A model generated the notes under the pieces. It did no database searches and was not told where the DNA came from. It saw only the letters and a program-made list of their open reading frames with translations. The position numbers and the translations under genes are program-made. DNA of 58,202 nt. Source: Enterococcus columbae (GTDB taxonomy: Bacteria; Bacillota; Bacilli; Lactobacillales; Enterococcaceae). The stretch's first letter is position 1. Every line of letters starts with the position of its first letter. The stretch lies in contig DYWZ01000094.1 in NCBI GenBank assembly GCA_020742395.1, positions 1-58,202 of the forward strand. The letters are read 5' to 3'. Positions 26,728-35,992 of the stretch are shown in pieces.

Positions 26728-27339
26728 TTAGATATATTTTGTAACTTCCAATAAGCTGTGTACTTCATGTTTGGCATGATCAATGGTAAATAAGCGTTCA
26801 TCATTATAAAAAATTGTTGCTACATTGGCACCAATTCCTGCATCAATATCCATTGGTCGATCCCCTATCATTACTGTTTCGTTACGATTTAAGTGATATT
26901 TTTCAATAATGTAATTTAAAGAAGTAGGATCAGGTTTTCTAGGAAATTTATTTTCCGGTCCAACAATTTCAATAAAAAAATCAGCTAATTCTGCGGAATT
27001 TAATAATGCTTGTGCAGATTGATTTTCTCGATGTGTCAGTAAAAAATGTTGTCCGCCCACCTTAGCAATACTGGCCAATGTTTTTTTGGCATCATCATAA
27101 GCAAATACTTCTGTTTGGTCGCTTTTCTCATAATTTTTATAAACTTGATCAAAATGTTTAAAATCCAAATGATATTTTTCGGCCAAATCCTTAGAAGAAG
27201 CCGTTTTTAACATCCGATAAATTTCCGCAGGCTCAATATCTACTTTAAAATCTTGCATTGTTTTGACATATGCTTTTAACATTTTGGGATAAGTATTAAA
27301 AAGAGTTCCATCAAAATCCCATATAAAATTCTTATACAT
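26728..27339 (-). CDS. HAD-superfamily hydrolase (phosphoglycolate phosphatase-like)
   Basis: 203 residues. HAD motif I is FIWDFDGTLFNTYP, motif II LLTHRE, motif III KFPRKPDP and motif IV MIGDRPMDIDAG. The small helical cap places it in subfamily I with Gph/PgmB-type phosphatases; the substrate is not predictable. The start is ATG at 27339 behind TTAGGA; a TTG six bases upstream is less likely. It follows the UPF0210 gene by 22 bases, so they may be co-transcribed. Confidence 0.9.
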   Translation of the reverse strand: MYKNFIWDFDGTLFNTYPKMLKAYVKTMQDFKVDIEPAEIYRMLKTASSKDLAEKYHLDFKHFDQVYKNYEKSDQTEVFAYDDAKKTLASIAKVGGQHFLLTHRENQSAQALLNSAELADFFIEIVGPENKFPRKPDPTSLNYIIEKYHLNRNETVMIGDRPMDIDAGIGANVATIFYNDERLFTIDHAKHEVHSLLEVTKYI

Positions 27340-27361
27340 GAACAAAATCCTAACTTAACAA

Positions 27362-28711
27362 TTAATTTTTAAATGAATGAATTGGGGCTGGAATACGTCC
27401 TCCACGTTGAATAAATTCATTTGAACGTGCTTGATTGACTTTCATTACAGGAGCACTACCTAATAAGCCACCAAACTCAATCGTATCCCCAACTTTTGCT
27501 CCCTTAGCTGGAATAATTCTAACAGCAGTGGTTTTATGGTTGATTACCCCTATTGCAGCTTCATCAGCAATCATTGCAGCGATTGTTTCGGCTGGAGTAT
27601 CACCAGGAATAGCAATCATATCAAGACCGACTGAACAAATAGCCGTCATTGCTTCTAATTTTTCAATATTTAAAAAGCCGTTTTCAACTGCACTAATCAT
27701 CCCGGCATCTTCTGATACTGGAATAAATGCGCCAGATAGACCTCCGACATGATTACAAGCCATCACGCCACCTTTTTTTACAGCGTCATTTAATAAAGCC
27801 AATGCTGCAGTAGTGCCATGAGTACCGACAGATTCTAATCCCATTTCTTCTAAGATATAGGCCACACTATCCCCAACAGCCGGTGTCGGTGCTAAAGATA
27901 AGTCAACAATTCCAAAAGGAACGCCTAAACGTTCCGAAGCAACTTTGCCGACTAATTGACCCATGCGTGTAATTTTGAAAGCTGTTTTCTTCACGGTTTC
28001 AGCTACGACATCAAAAGATTGACCTTTGACTTTTTCCAATGCACGTTTTACTACACCAGGACCGCTGACCCCCACATTAATCACACAGTCAGCTTCACCA
28101 ACACCATGAAAGGCCCCGGCCATAAACGGATTGTCCTCTACCGCGTTGGCAAAGACGACTAGTTTAGCACAGCCCATATCAGAAGTTTGCGCAGTTTGTT
28201 TAATGATTTCGCCCATTTGTTTGACCGCATCCATATTGATCCCAGCTTTTGTAGAACCGATATTTACAGAGGAACAAACAAAGTCGGTTTGCGCTAAGGC
28301 TTGAGGAATGGATTCAATAAGTGCATGATCCCCTGCTTGGTACCCTTTTTCAACCAATGCGCTATAGCCACCAATAAAATTTACCCCTACTTTTTTAGCG
28401 GCTTTATCTAATGTTTTAGCAAATTTTATACATTCTGTCGCATTGGCATGACTAGCAGCCGCGATAATGCCAATTGGCGTTACTGAAATCCGCTTATTAA
28501 TAATTGGAATACCATATTCCAATTCAATTGCTTCACCCACAGCTACTAAATCTTTGGCTTTTTCGGTGATTTTTTGATAAATTTTTTCACAAGCTTTATC
28601 TACATCAGCATCCATACAATCAAGTAACGAAATGCCCATGGTAATTGTACGGATATCTAAATTTTCTTCTTCAACCATTCGAATGGTTTCTAATATTTGA
28701 TTGACTTCCAT
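27362..28711 (-). CDS. PFL family protein, UPF0210
   Basis: 449 residues from ATG 28711 behind GGAGG; the frame extends further upstream without a ribosome site. Characteristic segments: [68 protein letters not shown]. The fold is related to pyruvate formate-lyase but lacks the glycyl-radical loop, and its reaction is unknown. It is always found next to the ACT-domain protein UPF0237, as here with 13 bases between, so the pair probably works as regulator and enzyme. Confidence 0.93.
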   Translation of the reverse strand: MEVNQILETIRMVEEENLDIRTITMGISLLDCMDADVDKACEKIYQKITEKAKDLVAVGEAIELEYGIPIINKRISVTPIGIIAAASHANATECIKFAKTLDKAAKKVGVNFIGGYSALVEKGYQAGDHALIESIPQALAQTDFVCSSVNIGSTKAGINMDAVKQMGEIIKQTAQTSDMGCAKLVVFANAVEDNPFMAGAFHGVGEADCVINVGVSGPGVVKRALEKVKGQSFDVVAETVKKTAFKITRMGQLVGKVASERLGVPFGIVDLSLAPTPAVGDSVAYILEEMGLESVGTHGTTAALALLNDAVKKGGVMACNHVGGLSGAFIPVSEDAGMISAVENGFLNIEKLEAMTAICSVGLDMIAIPGDTPAETIAAMIADEAAIGVINHKTTAVRIIPAKGAKVGDTIEFGGLLGSAPVMKVNQARSNEFIQRGGRIPAPIHSFKN

Positions 28712-28724
28712 AAATATCCTCCAA

Positions 28725-28991
28725 TTATAATTTATGCATGGCATCAAAAATTTCGGCATTTTGAATACGAATATCTACACCTAATGCTTTGGCCACTTCA
28801 TCTAGTTCTCGGCGAATCAAGGAGAATTCGATGGTCTCTTTGGTTTCTAAAACCATCATCATTGTAAAATAATCTTCTAAAATTGTTTGTGTCACATCAA
28901 CAATGTTAATATCCAAATCTGCTAATTTTTGACTGACTTTAGCAATGATACCAACCTTATCTTTACCTATTACCGTTAAAATCACTCGCAT
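28725..28991 (-). CDS. ACT domain protein, UPF0237
   Basis: 88 residues forming one ACT domain: [36 protein letters not shown], then MMMVLE. Homologues bind small effectors such as amino acids and form dimers (Gcv-type in streptococci). It precedes UPF0210. A -10 TATAAT lies about 35 bases upstream, and a palindrome ATATTTCA-TG-TGAAATAT (29045-29062) just beyond it could be an operator. Confidence 0.93.
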   Translation of the reverse strand: MRVILTVIGKDKVGIIAKVSQKLADLDINIVDVTQTILEDYFTMMMVLETKETIEFSLIRRELDEVAKALGVDIRIQNAEIFDAMHKL

Positions 28992-29044
28992 GAGTAACCC
29001 TCCTTTATTTTTTAATATTATATCACAGCTTAAAATATTCTGAA

Positions 29045-29062
29045 ATATTTCATGTGAAATAT
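29045..29062. promoter_or_regulatory. palindrome upstream of the ACT-domain gene
   Basis: ATATTTCA and TGAAATAT flank TG, an 18-base palindrome. It lies just upstream of the likely -35 region of the UPF0237-UPF0210 operon. A regulator site is plausible; the factor is unknown. Confidence 0.4.
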
Positions 29063-29140
29063 CTACTAATCTGTTTTATTTACATATTAATGATAAAAAG
29101 CGAAAATTAAGATTGAGTTTAGTCTAGATTAATCGAAATT

Positions 29141-29170
29141 AAAAAAGGCTATGTCCAAGACATAACCTTC
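29141..29170 (-). terminator. terminator of the LysM-3D gene
   Basis: GGTTATGTC pairs with GACATAGCC (one G-U), followed by U6 on the minus strand. Confidence 0.8.
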
Positions 29171-29180
29171 AAAAAATTAT

Positions 29181-29870
29181 TTAATCTAAAATAGTCACAG
29201 TTACTGTGCGTCTTCCCCATTGAATACATTGTTCATAAGTTGGGAAATGGACATCGATAATATTACCTTTAATAGCACCACCAGTATCAGAAGCAATTGC
29301 CTCACCATAGCCTTCTACATATAAACGAGTTCCTAAAGGAATTACTGAAGGATCTACAGCTACTGCCATTGGATTTTGTAGAAGATTTTGACCAGTTGCG
29401 GTAATCGTCCCTCCACCAAGTGTATCTCTTGGATCTGAACTATAAGCGGTTGATTCCATCACTAATGTTCGTCCACTTGGCGCAGCACTCGTTTGCTGAA
29501 CTGTGGCGGTTTCGTTAGTATTTGTAGTAGCTTCATTAGCTGTCGTATTTTGGGTATTGTCATTTTCAACAGTTTCATCAAATACTACCTTATTATGACG
29601 GATTAATTTAACACCACCTTTTGCTGGGGTATCTTCTTTGATAATTTTTAATACTTCACCGTCATAAATCATATTGGGATTGGCGATTTGATTATCGCGA
29701 ACAATTTTATCAACGTATTGGCTTGAACCAAAATATTTTACTGCAATTTCTGATAAGGTATCAGTCGGTTGAACAACATGTTCAATCTCTTGGGCATTCA
29801 CCTGAACACTTCCATAAGCCAAACCTACAAACGCCATGACACCAACTGCAAGTGTTTTGAATGTTTTCAT
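29181..29870 (-). CDS. secreted LysM and 3D-domain cell-wall protein
   Basis: 229 residues from ATG 29870 (AAAGGAGA ribosome site); the longer frame upstream lacks one. Signal peptide MKTFKTLAVGVMAFVGLAYG with a cut after VNA. A LysM motif follows (HVVQPTDTLSEIAVKYFG ... NPNMIYDGEVLKI), then a Thr/Asn-rich linker, and a C-terminal 3D domain with its three aspartates (ASDTGGAIKGNIIDVHF) as in MltA/YocH/Rpf-like muralytic proteins. Probably a peptidoglycan hydrolase at the wall. Such genes are often under WalRK; TGTAAT motifs occur upstream (30130-30170) but not in the standard spacing. Confidence 0.9.
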   Translation of the reverse strand: MKTFKTLAVGVMAFVGLAYGSVQVNAQEIEHVVQPTDTLSEIAVKYFGSSQYVDKIVRDNQIANPNMIYDGEVLKIIKEDTPAKGGVKLIRHNKVVFDETVENDNTQNTTANEATTNTNETATVQQTSAAPSGRTLVMESTAYSSDPRDTLGGGTITATGQNLLQNPMAVAVDPSVIPLGTRLYVEGYGEAIASDTGGAIKGNIIDVHFPTYEQCIQWGRRTVTVTILD

Positions 29871-29909
29871 AAATATGATATCTCCTTTGAAATTCATCTT
29901 TGTCATCAA

Positions 29910-30188
29910 CTGACGAAGAATATCATACCTAATTCAAACTTACTTTAGGTTGCTATTTTGTAACGAAATATTGCAAAATGATAAAAAGTTTGAACAAGAA
30001 AACGACATAAACGTTTAAAAACCACGCAGATTAGGCTCTTATTAACAAAAAATAGTGATATTTTGTAATATCAATTGATTAAAATTTTCCTAAAAATTTT
30101 CAGAAACAATTGTTTTTTTCGAAAAAAACAAGAATTATTACAGTCAATTAAAAATTATTACAAAAAAGAAAGCGAACCCATTAAGTGT
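29910..30188. other. intergenic region with a 22-base palindrome
   Basis: Holds a perfect palindrome TTGTTTTTTTCGAAAAAAAC+AA at 30110-30131, downstream of the clc gene and upstream of the LysM-3D gene. It has no loop and low GC, so it is a weak terminator candidate at best. TGTAAT appears twice on the minus strand. No gene seen. Confidence 0.4.
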
Positions 30189-31403
30189 TTATTTCAAAAT
30201 TTGCTGCTTACCATAGATTGATTGATTAAAATTAAAGAAATAAGCAAAGGCACAAACGATAAAAAAGCTAGAAAAATGTTCAAATCCAAATACTTCACAG
30301 CCAATTAAAATAGGCGCTAACAATGTATTGGTTGCACTGCCAAATACAGCTGCATAGCCTAAGGCAGCAAATAGCGTTACCGGTAAGTGCAAGATATTAG
30401 CTAATACAACGCCCAATGTTGCTCCAATAGAAAATAAAGGAGTTACCTCGCCACCTTGGAAGCCCACAGCTAGCGTACAAACAGTAAAAATAAGCTTTAA
30501 AATGAAATCATAACTATAAATGTGTTGGCCGCTGAAGCTTGCTGTAATTAAGTTGGTACCTAACCCAGCATAACGCCCTTGATATAAAAATAAAAGCAGA
30601 ATACTTAACCCACATGCGATAATAAATACTCGTCGATAAGGATTTTTAAACCACATTGCCATTTTAACCTTTAAAATAGAAAGGCTTTTTGCAAATAAAC
30701 TACCTACAATACCAAAAATAATACCTGCCAACGCTAAAATCAGAAAATGAATTATCGTAAAATCAAACGATTGAGCTAAAAAGACCTGAAATTTTTCCAA
30801 ACCTAGAAAATGAGAAGTCGTACTTGCTACATAGGACGCTATTAATGCTGGAATTAAAGCAAGATAAATAAATTTACCAGCAATCATAACCTCTAAAGCA
30901 AAAAAAGTAGCCGCAATAGGTGTTTGGAATAGTCCAGCAAAACCAGCAGCCATTCCGATAACTATTAGTAATGTTTGAAATTTTACTAAATTAAGGCGAT
31001 TCCCTACTGTATGAGCTACGGTGGCACCAATTTGTACTGCTACTCCTTCACGACCGGCACTTCCACCAAATAAGTGGGTTAACCAAGTTCCTCCAATAAT
31101 CAATGGAATTAAACGAAAAGGAATTCCTTTATTTTCACCTTGACCAACTTCAAAAATTAAGCCCATTCCCTGACCACTTGTTTTTCCATATTTTTGATAC
31201 ATAAAAACAATTAACAAACCACCGATTGGTAAAAACGGAATAAAGGTAAATGGTGAAAGACTGCGAATTTCTGTAATTTTTAGTAATGCCATACCAAAAT
31301 AAGCATCAATCACCCCAACAACTAGACCGATAAGTATGGCAAGTATACTCAGTAATAGATATTCTCCGTAATAATTTTTTAATTGCCAAATTATTTTTTT
31401 CAT
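30189..31403 (-). CDS. CLC-type fluoride/proton antiporter (CLC-F)
   Basis: 404 residues with the CLC fold. The first selectivity loop reads GQGMGLI instead of the chloride-type GSGIP, placing Met where chloride transporters have Ser107, a mark of the fluoride-specific CLC-F clade. The gating glutamate is kept in GREGVAVQIGA. The second half has GGEVTPLFSIGATLG. It would expel fluoride in exchange for protons. The start is ATG 31403 behind AGAGG; an upstream frame extension runs into the riboswitch terminator. The fluoride riboswitch directly upstream supports the assignment independently. Confidence 0.92.
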   Translation of the reverse strand: MKKIIWQLKNYYGEYLLLSILAILIGLVVGVIDAYFGMALLKITEIRSLSPFTFIPFLPIGGLLIVFMYQKYGKTSGQGMGLIFEVGQGENKGIPFRLIPLIIGGTWLTHLFGGSAGREGVAVQIGATVAHTVGNRLNLVKFQTLLIVIGMAAGFAGLFQTPIAATFFALEVMIAGKFIYLALIPALIASYVASTTSHFLGLEKFQVFLAQSFDFTIIHFLILALAGIIFGIVGSLFAKSLSILKVKMAMWFKNPYRRVFIIACGLSILLLFLYQGRYAGLGTNLITASFSGQHIYSYDFILKLIFTVCTLAVGFQGGEVTPLFSIGATLGVVLANILHLPVTLFAALGYAAVFGSATNTLLAPILIGCEVFGFEHFSSFFIVCAFAYFFNFNQSIYGKQQILK

Positions 31404-31433
31404 TGTAAACCTCTTTCTAAAAATGAATTCCAC

Positions 31434-31482
31434 AAAAAAAGCTGATCACTCTATGACAAAAAAAGCCATAGAAGTCATCAGC
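31434..31482 (-). terminator. expression-platform terminator of the fluoride riboswitch
   Basis: GCTGATGACTTCTATG pairs with CATAGAGTGATCAGC, followed by U7 (31434-31440). The 5' arm is the conserved 3' part of the aptamer, so aptamer folding and terminator exclude each other. Confidence 0.88.
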
Positions 31483-31532
31483 GTTTAGCGCGGTTTTGGT
31501 TACCCAAGGGAGAACTTCATTCCCTATTCGTT
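31466..31532 (-). promoter_or_regulatory. fluoride riboswitch (crcB motif)
   Basis: The minus-strand RNA reads AGGGAATGAAGTTCTCCC, a short linker, AACCGC, then GCTGATGACTTCTATG. These are the conserved blocks of the crcB RNA in order (GG-N-ATG-N-GTTC-N-CC, AACCGC, GCTGATGAC-N-CTA). Binding of fluoride should free the terminator arm and let the CLC-F gene be expressed. Confidence 0.9.
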
Positions 31533-31536
31533 ATGT

Positions 31537-31565
31537 AAAATACACTACTTATTCTAGTTTGTCAA
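31537..31565 (-). promoter_or_regulatory. promoter of the fluoride riboswitch-CLC unit
   Basis: -35 TTGACA (31560-31565), 17-base spacer, -10 TATTTT (31537-31542), just upstream of the aptamer. Confidence 0.7.
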
Positions 31566-31596
31566 CATTTTTTTAATTATCAAAATGTTAAAACAT

Positions 31597-31977
31597 TTAT
31601 TCGTGTAATTCTAAAGGTAAGCCATCCGGATCAAAAAAGAAAGTCATTTTTTTGTTAGTAAATTCATCCAGTCGAATCGGTTCACATTCAATGCCCTTTT
31701 CTTTCAATTCAGTCACAACATTTTCAATATTATCAACGGCAAAAGCTAAATGTCTTAAGCCGCATGCTTCAGGGTAGGAAGGTCTTTTTGGGGCCGTTTT
31801 AATTCCAAATATCTCTAATTCGCAGTCGCCTAATTTTAAATCTAATTTATAATCATCGCGTTGTTTACGATAATTTTCTCGTATAATCTCAAATCCTAAT
31901 TTCTCAACATAAAAAGTTTTCGATGCTTCATAGTTTGCAGTAATAATTGCAACATGATGAATTTTATTTAAATTCAA
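31597..31977 (-). CDS. VOC family protein, YaeR/GloA2-like
   Basis: 126 residues. It follows the YaeR pattern closely: IHHVAIITANYEASKTFYV, a middle RPSYPEACGLRHLAFAVD, and the ending FFFDPDGLPLELHE that supplies metal ligands. Members are glyoxalase-fold metalloproteins of uncertain substrate. Start is TTG at 31977 behind GAGGGA, since no ATG is available. It begins 15 bases after the J-domain gene, so both may share a transcript. Confidence 0.88.
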   Translation of the reverse strand: MNLNKIHHVAIITANYEASKTFYVEKLGFEIIRENYRKQRDDYKLDLKLGDCELEIFGIKTAPKRPSYPEACGLRHLAFAVDNIENVVTELKEKGIECEPIRLDEFTNKKMTFFFDPDGLPLELHE

Positions 31978-31992
31978 ATCTTTTCCCTCACT

Positions 31993-33252
31993 TTACTTCA
32001 ATAATGTATCAATTTTTTCTTGATAATCTTGGATTGCTTTAATTGATTCATCAGCTTGATCATTTAAAAAGTTACGCTGATTGGTTACTTTTTCTTGGTT
32101 ATCAATATATTTTTTTAATATCGATGGATATTCATCATCTAACTGAACTAATTCAGCATTAATCAAGTCTTTTAGCGCAATCAATCTTTTTTGTTCAGCA
32201 AATAAAGTAACAAACGATGCACTGTTGTGTAACTCATTATTTTGATTCGAAACAATAGTCGCAATCATTTTTAAAGTAAACACATCACCTTGATGATAAG
32301 CAATCAAGGCATTTTGATACAAATCCTGTACTTCACTTGTCAAATTTGGAAATAAATCAGGATGAATCCGATTAGATATTTTACCATAAAGTTCATCTAA
32401 TAAAGCTACTTGATCAATAAAATTTTCAATACCGTATTCACGTTAAAAAATAATTGCTTGGTTCAGTAACTGTAACTTATGTGCTAAAAATTGATTTTGA
32501 TAGGCATATGACTGATCGATTTGTTCATCAATTTTTGGTAAACTAATCTGTTCGCCATTAACCTTTTGCTCTTGAATCAGTGTATACTTTTTTATTATTC
32601 GTTCTAATTGCATCGCAGCTTGAACTGCGCGATATTCAGCAGGACCTAATTCAAACGTATATCTTATTTCTACAATTTTATTTTCCACATATAATTGATG
32701 ATCCCGTTTTAAAGTCAAAGATAAGACACACTCTTTTAAGCCTTTAATTTCTTGATTTAAACTATCATGATTCGGTAAATAAATAATATTGGTATCAGAT
32801 GTTTCAACTAATCGATTACCCTTTAAAGCCTTAATTGGTCCAAAAGCCATCAAATGCTCAATTCCTAATATGTGTTGTAAAATTAAAGTGAGTGGTTTCC
32901 CTTGATAATTCATGGCTCCATCTAATAAACCAGTATAAATATGACTCGTTTGTCCTTCTTTTAAATAGATTTTCCAAGTGGACTGATTGTGCGGATCGAT
33001 TGAATCACTTATGTAATTACTAAAAATTTGCTTAACAACATAAAAAAGTCGCTCACACTGTTTAGAACTTATTTTTTTATGAATAATTCTAGCTAATTGA
33101 CTACTGTTATTGGTATCATAATCAAATTGATAATAAGATTGGAAAAGAACCATACCATCTACATTAATCGTCAACTTTTGTATCACTTCACCATCTGATG
33201 AAAAAACTTGCTCACCATTTGCTTTGGTTGAAATTAACACCATTTCCTCCAT
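31993..33252 (-). pseudogene. J-domain (DnaJ-like) protein gene broken by in-frame TAA
   Basis: One 420-codon frame from ATG 33252 (site AGAGGGTGAG) to 31993 is cut by TAA at 32443-32445. Before it: 269 residues with a beta-rich N-terminus and a helical end (QNQFLAHKLQLLNQAIIF). After it, without any shift: REYGIENFIDQVALLDELYG then RIHPDLFPNLTSEVQDLYQ, a J-domain-like HPD motif in the C-terminal part, and a coiled-coil tail. The second half has only a TTG (32343) beyond the HPD as restart, without a ribosome site. Read together it is a J-domain protein of about 419 residues; CAA to TAA would explain the stop. It could also be a sequencing error. Confidence 0.75.
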
Positions 33253-33424
33253 TTTGCTCACCCTCTGGAGAAATGACAAATGTAACACCAAAAAAATATG
33301 TAAATCTTTACCCAATACAATTATAACACTTTTTACTAATGAAAAAAGAAATTTGTGATAACATTTCAAATATTATAGGATGAATTATTTTTTTGTGATA
33401 TTATAAACAAGTGAGGTGAAAAAA

Positions 33425-33844
33425 ATGTCAAAAGCAATAATTAGATATGATCATCTGTATATTGACGGTGGCTGTAATGCTTGCGGGGTTGTTCGTTGTG
33501 AAAATTATACATTATACTATTTAAATAAAGAACTCGGTTTTGGTTTTTTAGATTTAGAAAGTCTAATTCCAACTATTGTTCAAGCGAATGGTTGGCGTCA
33601 GAGCTATGAAGAAGTTGGTATTGGGGACGAAATGGAAGGATTTAAAAAGTCAACTGATTTTGTACAGGTAGAATTAAATGGCCATCGTATCACTTATACT
33701 AATCATACGACTGGTCAAAAAATAAGTGTCGCCAATAGTTATCCACAACAATCTGAAAAACTTTTTGCAACAATTAATGAAATTCTAAGTACGATGTTTA
33801 ATATCGAGACAATTGATTTTTCTATGGAAGAAATTGATGCCTAA
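33425..33844 (+). CDS. conserved-looking protein of unknown function
   Basis: 139 residues from ATG 33425; an upstream GTG belongs to the ribosome site GAGGTG. No signal peptide or membrane segment. A cysteine cluster CNACGVVRC lies near residue 18, and the C-terminus is acidic (FSMEEIDA). I do not recognise the family. Transcribed alone, divergent from the J-domain gene and closed by a strong terminator. Confidence 0.75.
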   Translation: MSKAIIRYDHLYIDGGCNACGVVRCENYTLYYLNKELGFGFLDLESLIPTIVQANGWRQSYEEVGIGDEMEGFKKSTDFVQVELNGHRITYTNHTTGQKISVANSYPQQSEKLFATINEILSTMFNIETIDFSMEEIDA

Positions 33845-33889
33845 AAAAATAGCCTAGACCGCTTAATTAGCGGTCTAGGCTATTTTTTT
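33843..33889. terminator. bidirectional terminator
   Basis: AATAGCCTAGACCGC pairs with GCGGTCTAGGCTATT, with A7 and T7 flanks, between convergent genes. Confidence 0.92.
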
Positions 33890-35279
33890 ATTCTTGCGTA
33901 GCGATTACTGCTTGTTTGTCATTAAGTTGTTTACGATCTAATTCATCTAAACGACTACTTGTCACAATCCCGGCTACCATACTATCACTAACATTTACTA
34001 ATGTACGTGCCATATCAATTAATGGTTCAACCGAAATAACTAAACCAACGATTGCTACTGGAAAATTCAAGGCACCTAAAACGATTAGTGAAGCAAAGGT
34101 TGCCCCACCACCTACACCAGCTACACCAAATGAACTAATAGTAACAACGGCAATTAGTAATAATAAAAATTCAAAACTGTGTACATTCACTCCAGCTGTT
34201 GGTGCGACAATGGTTGCCAACATAGCTGGATAAACACCAGCACATCCATTTTGTCCAATTGATAAGCCAAAACTAGCTGCGAAGTTGGCGGTAGCTTCGT
34301 CTACACCTAAAGCTTTTGTTTGGGTTTCGATGTTTAATGGTAAGGTCCCGGCGCTTGAACGTGAGGTAAAAGCAAAACTTAAAGCTGGTAAAGCTTTTTT
34401 GAAGTAGGTCAAAGGATTTACTCGAACACTTAATAAATACAATGAATGTACAACTAAAACTAGCAATAACGCACTATATGAAGCTAAGATAAATTTACCT
34501 AAATTAATAATCGCTGCAAAATCACTTGTTGCTAAAACATTCAACATTAAAGCAAACACACCATAAGGGGTTAAGCGTAATACTAAAGTAACGATTCGCA
34601 TTGTAATTTTGTACAAACTTTCCATCAAGTCTGCAAAGGTTGCTGCTTCTTTAGGGGCTTTTTTCTTGACACCAAGATAAGCTACTCCAACAAAAGCTGA
34701 GAATACAACAACTCCTATCGTACTTGTTGCACGCATTCCAGCCAAGTCAGCAAAAACATTGGTTGGAATAAATGAAATGATTTGTTCAGGGATAGATAAA
34801 TCTTTTACTTGTTGCTGACGTTGGGCTAATTCAGCAATCCGTGCACTTTCTGCTGTTCCTTTTGTAAAGGTAGCTCCATCTAAATGGAAAACAAAAACCA
34901 TCAAGGCACCAATTAATGCTGCAATAGCCGTTGTACTTAGTAACACAAATAAAACATTGGCACTGATTTTGCCGATTTTGTTACTTTCTTTCATGCGAAT
35001 AAAAGCGCCAACGATAGAAACAAAAACTAAGGGCATCACCAACATTTGTAAAAGATGCACATAGCCAGTTCCTACAACTTGAATCCAGGCTAATGCATTA
35101 GTTACTGTTTTACTACTTGTACCAAAAATTAATTGTAAGATGCCACCAAATACAATCCCAGCAAATAACCCTGCAAAAACCCGGGTAGAAAATTTAATAT
35201 GGCGTTTTTGTAATTGATAAAATCCAAATAAAGAAACAATAAATAAAATAACTATAAATAGACTAATTAGATTATTCAA
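33888..35279 (-). CDS. L-cystine/dicarboxylate symporter, TcyP type
   Basis: 463 residues, the length and layout of TcyP in the dicarboxylate/amino acid:cation symporter family. N-terminal QKRHIKFSTRVFAGLFAGIV, hairpin motif FTSRSSAGTLPLNIETQ, and GLSIGQNGCAGVYPAML in the transport core. It imports cystine with Na+ or H+. Start is TTG 35279 with AAGGAG 9 bases before. The promoter at 35396-35424 leaves a structured leader of about 110 bases, suggesting RNA-level control. Confidence 0.88.
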   Translation of the reverse strand: MNNLISLFIVILFIVSLFGFYQLQKRHIKFSTRVFAGLFAGIVFGGILQLIFGTSSKTVTNALAWIQVVGTGYVHLLQMLVMPLVFVSIVGAFIRMKESNKIGKISANVLFVLLSTTAIAALIGALMVFVFHLDGATFTKGTAESARIAELAQRQQQVKDLSIPEQIISFIPTNVFADLAGMRATSTIGVVVFSAFVGVAYLGVKKKAPKEAATFADLMESLYKITMRIVTLVLRLTPYGVFALMLNVLATSDFAAIINLGKFILASYSALLLVLVVHSLYLLSVRVNPLTYFKKALPALSFAFTSRSSAGTLPLNIETQTKALGVDEATANFAASFGLSIGQNGCAGVYPAMLATIVAPTAGVNVHSFEFLLLLIAVVTISSFGVAGVGGGATFASLIVLGALNFPVAIVGLVISVEPLIDMARTLVNVSDSMVAGIVTSSRLDELDRKQLNDKQAVIATQE

Positions 35280-35389
35280 AAGTTACAACTCCTTAAAAAT
35301 TAATTCAGTCTATCAACGGAAGTAAAGGTTCCACAGTGACCATTCTTCAACAGGCACTCTAGTTTTATGCGCGCGGTAAAACTAGTGAC
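35280..35389 (-). promoter_or_regulatory. structured 5' leader of the cystine transporter
   Basis: The leader contains a strong stem (ACTAGTTTTA with TAAAACTAGAGT around CCGCGCGCA, 35355-35390) and a small GGAA/TTCC hairpin nearer the gene. A TGTGGAACC string recalls the T-box antiterminator, but the leader is far too short for a T-box and has no specifier loop. Class unknown. Confidence 0.4.
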
Positions 35390-35395
35390 TTTCTA

Positions 35396-35424
35396 AGTAT
35401 AAAAACAACATACACAAATGTAAA
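35396..35424 (-). promoter_or_regulatory. promoter of the cystine transporter
   Basis: -35 TTTACA (35419-35424), 17-base spacer, -10 TATACT (35396-35401) on the minus strand. Confidence 0.7.
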
Positions 35425-35430
35425 TAAAAA

Positions 35431-35479
35431 AACCTTCAACGTATGATAGAAATATCTTATCACTCGTCAAAGGAATTAG
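35431..35479 (-). terminator. terminator of the mgtE-GNAT operon
   Basis: Long imperfect stem (CCTTTGACG... with ...CGTTGAAGG) followed by U7 on the minus strand. Confidence 0.75.
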
Positions 35480-35489
35480 CTAAATTGTT

Positions 35490-35972
35490 TTAAAAAATTA
35501 ATTTCATTAAGTACCACTCAACTGCTCCATGAGTTGAAACCGATACGCCCTTATTTACAAAACCAAATCGTTCATAAAAGCCAACCATTTGAGCCACACA
35601 GGTCAAAATGACGCCTTTTCGTTTTTGCACTTTTGCTTGTTGGATAAATTCTGTTAATAATTGACTAGCTAAGCCTTGTTTTCGATACAAAGGATGTGTA
35701 TCTAGTCCGAAAACCATTTGCCAAGCACCTTTTTCATCATGTAGCGAAGAAACAGCATATAGATTATCCGTTAATTCTTCCTGATTACAAACCATTCCAT
35801 TAATCATCGCAATAATCTGGTTATTCTCTTCTATCACTAAAAAATGATTAGGAAAAATATTTAAACGATCGATTAACACTTGTCTATTTGCCGCCTGTTC
35901 TTTTGGAAAACACATTTGTTCAAGTTGATAGATTTTTTCTATATCAGCAATCGAAGCGGTTCTTAATTTCAT
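35490..35972 (-). CDS. GNAT family N-acetyltransferase
   Basis: 160 residues. The acetyl-CoA loop is HPLYRKQGLASQLLTEFI, with a C-terminal FYERFGFVNKGVS strand-helix typical of GNATs. Substrate unknown. Three ATG codons follow one another; I chose the last (35972), best spaced from GTAGGTG. It starts 20 bases after mgtE and is terminated at 35431, so it is co-transcribed with mgtE under the M-box. Confidence 0.85.
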   Translation of the reverse strand: MKLRTASIADIEKIYQLEQMCFPKEQAANRQVLIDRLNIFPNHFLVIEENNQIIAMINGMVCNQEELTDNLYAVSSLHDEKGAWQMVFGLDTHPLYRKQGLASQLLTEFIQQAKVQKRKGVILTCVAQMVGFYERFGFVNKGVSVSTHGAVEWYLMKLIF

Positions 35973-35992
35973 CATCATCACCTACAATTCAT

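Noticed and set aside
30120..30170. WalR boxes upstream of the LysM-3D gene
   Set aside because: Two TGTAAT copies exist on the minus strand but are 14 bases apart rather than 5, so the match is poor.
35280..35389. T-box riboswitch in the cystine transporter leader
   Set aside because: Only a TGTGGAACC string resembles the antiterminator; the leader is too short and has no specifier stem or terminator.
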